A stretch of DNA of 7,064 nucleotides from Gammaproteobacteria bacterium (GTDB taxonomy: Bacteria > Pseudomonadota > Gammaproteobacteria > Enterobacterales > Psychrobiaceae), in contig JABSRS010000164.1 of the NCBI GenBank assembly GCA_013214885.1, positions 1 to 7,064 of the forward strand. The letters run 5' to 3'. The notes under the pieces are model-generated. The model was not told the origin of the DNA. It was given only the letters and a program-made list of their open reading frames with translations, and searched no databases. Below are positions 5,646 to 7,064 of this stretch, piece after piece; the stretch's first letter is position 1; every line of letters starts with the position of its first letter. The translations under genes were made by a program, and so were the position numbers.

Positions 5646-7064
5646 TTGTCGAGATTTACCCTATCTGTATTTTTATCCTCTGCTTTAGTGCTGCTTAGCG
5701 GTTGCAGCTTAACCCAGCAGGAAAGCCAAACGGCAACTGAGCAAGTAAAACCAACTAAAATTACGCCTCAAACCGTTACAAAACCAGCTCAGCAGTTACT
5801 GCCGATCGTCGAAAAAATAGTACCAAAACCACTTACCCCACAACAGGTTGATAACTTGTGGCTACGAGTTGCGATGCAATTAGAGCTTAAGCAGCCAATC
5901 AATAAACAAATCATTGCTCAGCGTAAATGGTACTTAAAACACCCCAACTACATCAATCGCGTCTCGAAACGTGGGCAACCCTACCTTCACCTCATTGTTA
6001 GTGAGATAGAAAAACGCGGATTACCGCTTGAACTTGCCCTACTGCCAATTGTTGAAAGTGCATTTGACCCGTTTGCATATTCTCATGGCCGAGCGTCGGG
6101 AATGTGGCAAATTATTCCTGGCACCGGCACCCGTTTTGGCTTAGCGCAAAACTGGTGGTACGACGGCCGCCGTGATGTTTATGCCTCAACCAATGCCGCG
6201 TTAGATTATTTAGAATATTTACATAAGTATTTTAAAGGCGACTGGCTCCATGCCATCGCAGCTTATAACTCTGGCGAGGGTCGAGTTGGTCGCGCGATTA
6301 AGAAGAATCGCAAAGCAGGCAAACCGACCAATTTTTGGTCATTAAAATTACCCAAAGAAACCAAAGATTATGTGCCGCGCTTGTTAGCACTGGCCCAGAT
6401 TTTAAAAGATCCACAGCAATTTGATATCACTTGGCCAAATATCGCCAATGAAGCAAAGCTAATACTTGTTGACACTAAATCACAAATAGATCTGGCGTTT
6501 GCCGCGAAACTCGCCGATATGGAGTTAAATGAGCTACATCGTCTTAACCCAGGATTTAACCGCTGGGCGACAGATCCCAATGGTAGTCATCAGTTATTGT
6601 TACCTTTAGATAAAGCGGGACAATTTTCCACCGCATTGTCGAAAACAAAAGCCAGCGACCGAGTCAGCTGGGTCCGTTATAAGATTAAAAATGGCGATAA
6701 CTTAGGCGTGATTGCCAAACGCCACCAAACTACAGTTGCGGTGATTCAAGATGTTAATGACATTAACTCGAGTAGTATTCGCGCAGGTAAGTTTTTACTT
6801 ATTCCAGTTTCGACCAAAGATTTATCAGCCTATAAGTTAAGCGCACAATCTCGATTAGCTAAAAAACAGTCGCAACCTCGCAAGGGAAGCAAGCGAACTC
6901 ATATCGTAAAATCTGGTGATAACTTCTGGGATATTGGGCGTAAATATCAGGTGAATCACAAATCTATCGCTAAATGGAATGGCATGGCCCCTAAAGATAC
7001 CCTGCGCTTAGGACAAAAATTGGTGATATGGACTAAACTCGCTGGTGCTAAAACTTCAGGTAAT
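5646..7064 (+). CDS. mltD: Membrane-bound lytic murein transglycosylase D with LysM repeats, 3' end beyond window
   Basis: MltD is an outer-membrane lipoprotein that cleaves peptidoglycan between MurNAc and GlcNAc, forming 1,6-anhydroMurNAc ends. The visible 473 codons show a lipoprotein signal with lipobox LSGC (17-20; Cys20, then Ser, suiting outer-membrane sorting) and a Gln/Thr/Lys-rich linker. The Slt-type domain follows, with catalytic Glu137 in LLPIVESAFDP, GMWQIIPGTG (152-161) and AAYNSGEGRV (205-214). After it come two LysM peptidoglycan-binding repeats (about 345-388 and 419-463) with a basic linker between them. E. coli MltD is 452 residues, so this one is already longer, and a further repeat may lie beyond the edge. 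No ATG is available. TTG at 5646 (GAGTGG upstream) is preferred, and GTG at 5637 would add three residues. A stop at 5631-5633 excludes anything earlier. It is an independent unit after the uraA terminator. Confidence 0.93.
   Translation, partial: MSRFTLSVFLSSALVLLSGCSLTQQESQTATEQVKPTKITPQTVTKPAQQLLPIVEKIVPKPLTPQQVDNLWLRVAMQLELKQPINKQIIAQRKWYLKHPNYINRVSKRGQPYLHLIVSEIEKRGLPLELALLPIVESAFDPFAYSHGRASGMWQIIPGTGTRFGLAQNWWYDGRRDVYASTNAALDYLEYLHKYFKGDWLHAIAAYNSGEGRVGRAIKKNRKAGKPTNFWSLKLPKETKDYVPRLLALAQILKDPQQFDITWPNIANEAKLILVDTKSQIDLAFAAKLADMELNELHRLNPGFNRWATDPNGSHQLLLPLDKAGQFSTALSKTKASDRVSWVRYKIKNGDNLGVIAKRHQTTVAVIQDVNDINSSSIRAGKFLLIPVSTKDLSAYKLSAQSRLAKKQSQPRKGSKRTHIVKSGDNFWDIGRKYQVNHKSIAKWNGMAPKDTLRLGQKLVIWTKLAGAKTSGN

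Noticed and set aside
6368..6580. Minus-strand 70-codon open frame inside mltD
   Set aside because: It lies wholly antisense to well-conserved transglycosylase coding sequence and shows no signal or domain of its own.

Overview
The window reads as an ordinary chromosomal segment of a moderately AT-rich marine gammaproteobacterium. Close protein-level resemblance to Escherichia coli FabB, MnmC, Upp, UraA and MltD supports the class. The style of the orphan periplasmic binding protein and of the small lipoprotein suggests Alteromonadales (a Colwellia, Thalassotalea or Shewanella relative). That assignment is inference from remembered family style, not from a search.

Layout, left to right: (1) the first 91 codons of fabB on the minus strand, running off the left edge; (2) a divergent intergenic region with a perfect 12-bp palindrome; (3) mnmC, the bifunctional tRNA wobble-uridine modification enzyme, on the plus strand from a TTG start; (4) an orphan periplasmic solute-binding protein on the plus strand; (5) a convergent minus-strand small lipoprotein reading frame that overlaps the 3' end of the binding protein and appears to be broken by a one-base frameshift in its signal peptide; (6) the upp-uraA operon for uracil salvage, with a clear -10 box, two palindromes and an AAATTTTG initially transcribed sequence, closed by a strong intrinsic terminator; (7) the first 473 codons of mltD, a LysM-bearing lytic transglycosylase lipoprotein, running off the right edge.

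The clearest functional unit is upp-uraA: UraA imports uracil and Upp converts it with PRPP to UMP. The start region looks suited to UTP-responsive control of the kind known for E. coli pyrimidine promoters. The divergent fabB/mnmC pair is also adjacent in E. coli. The remaining genes are neighbours with no evident shared pathway.

There are no tRNA or rRNA genes, insertion sequences, CRISPR arrays or phage genes that I can see. I did not find a new multi-gene system. The most useful second looks are the broken, easily missed lipoprotein gene and the upp promoter architecture.
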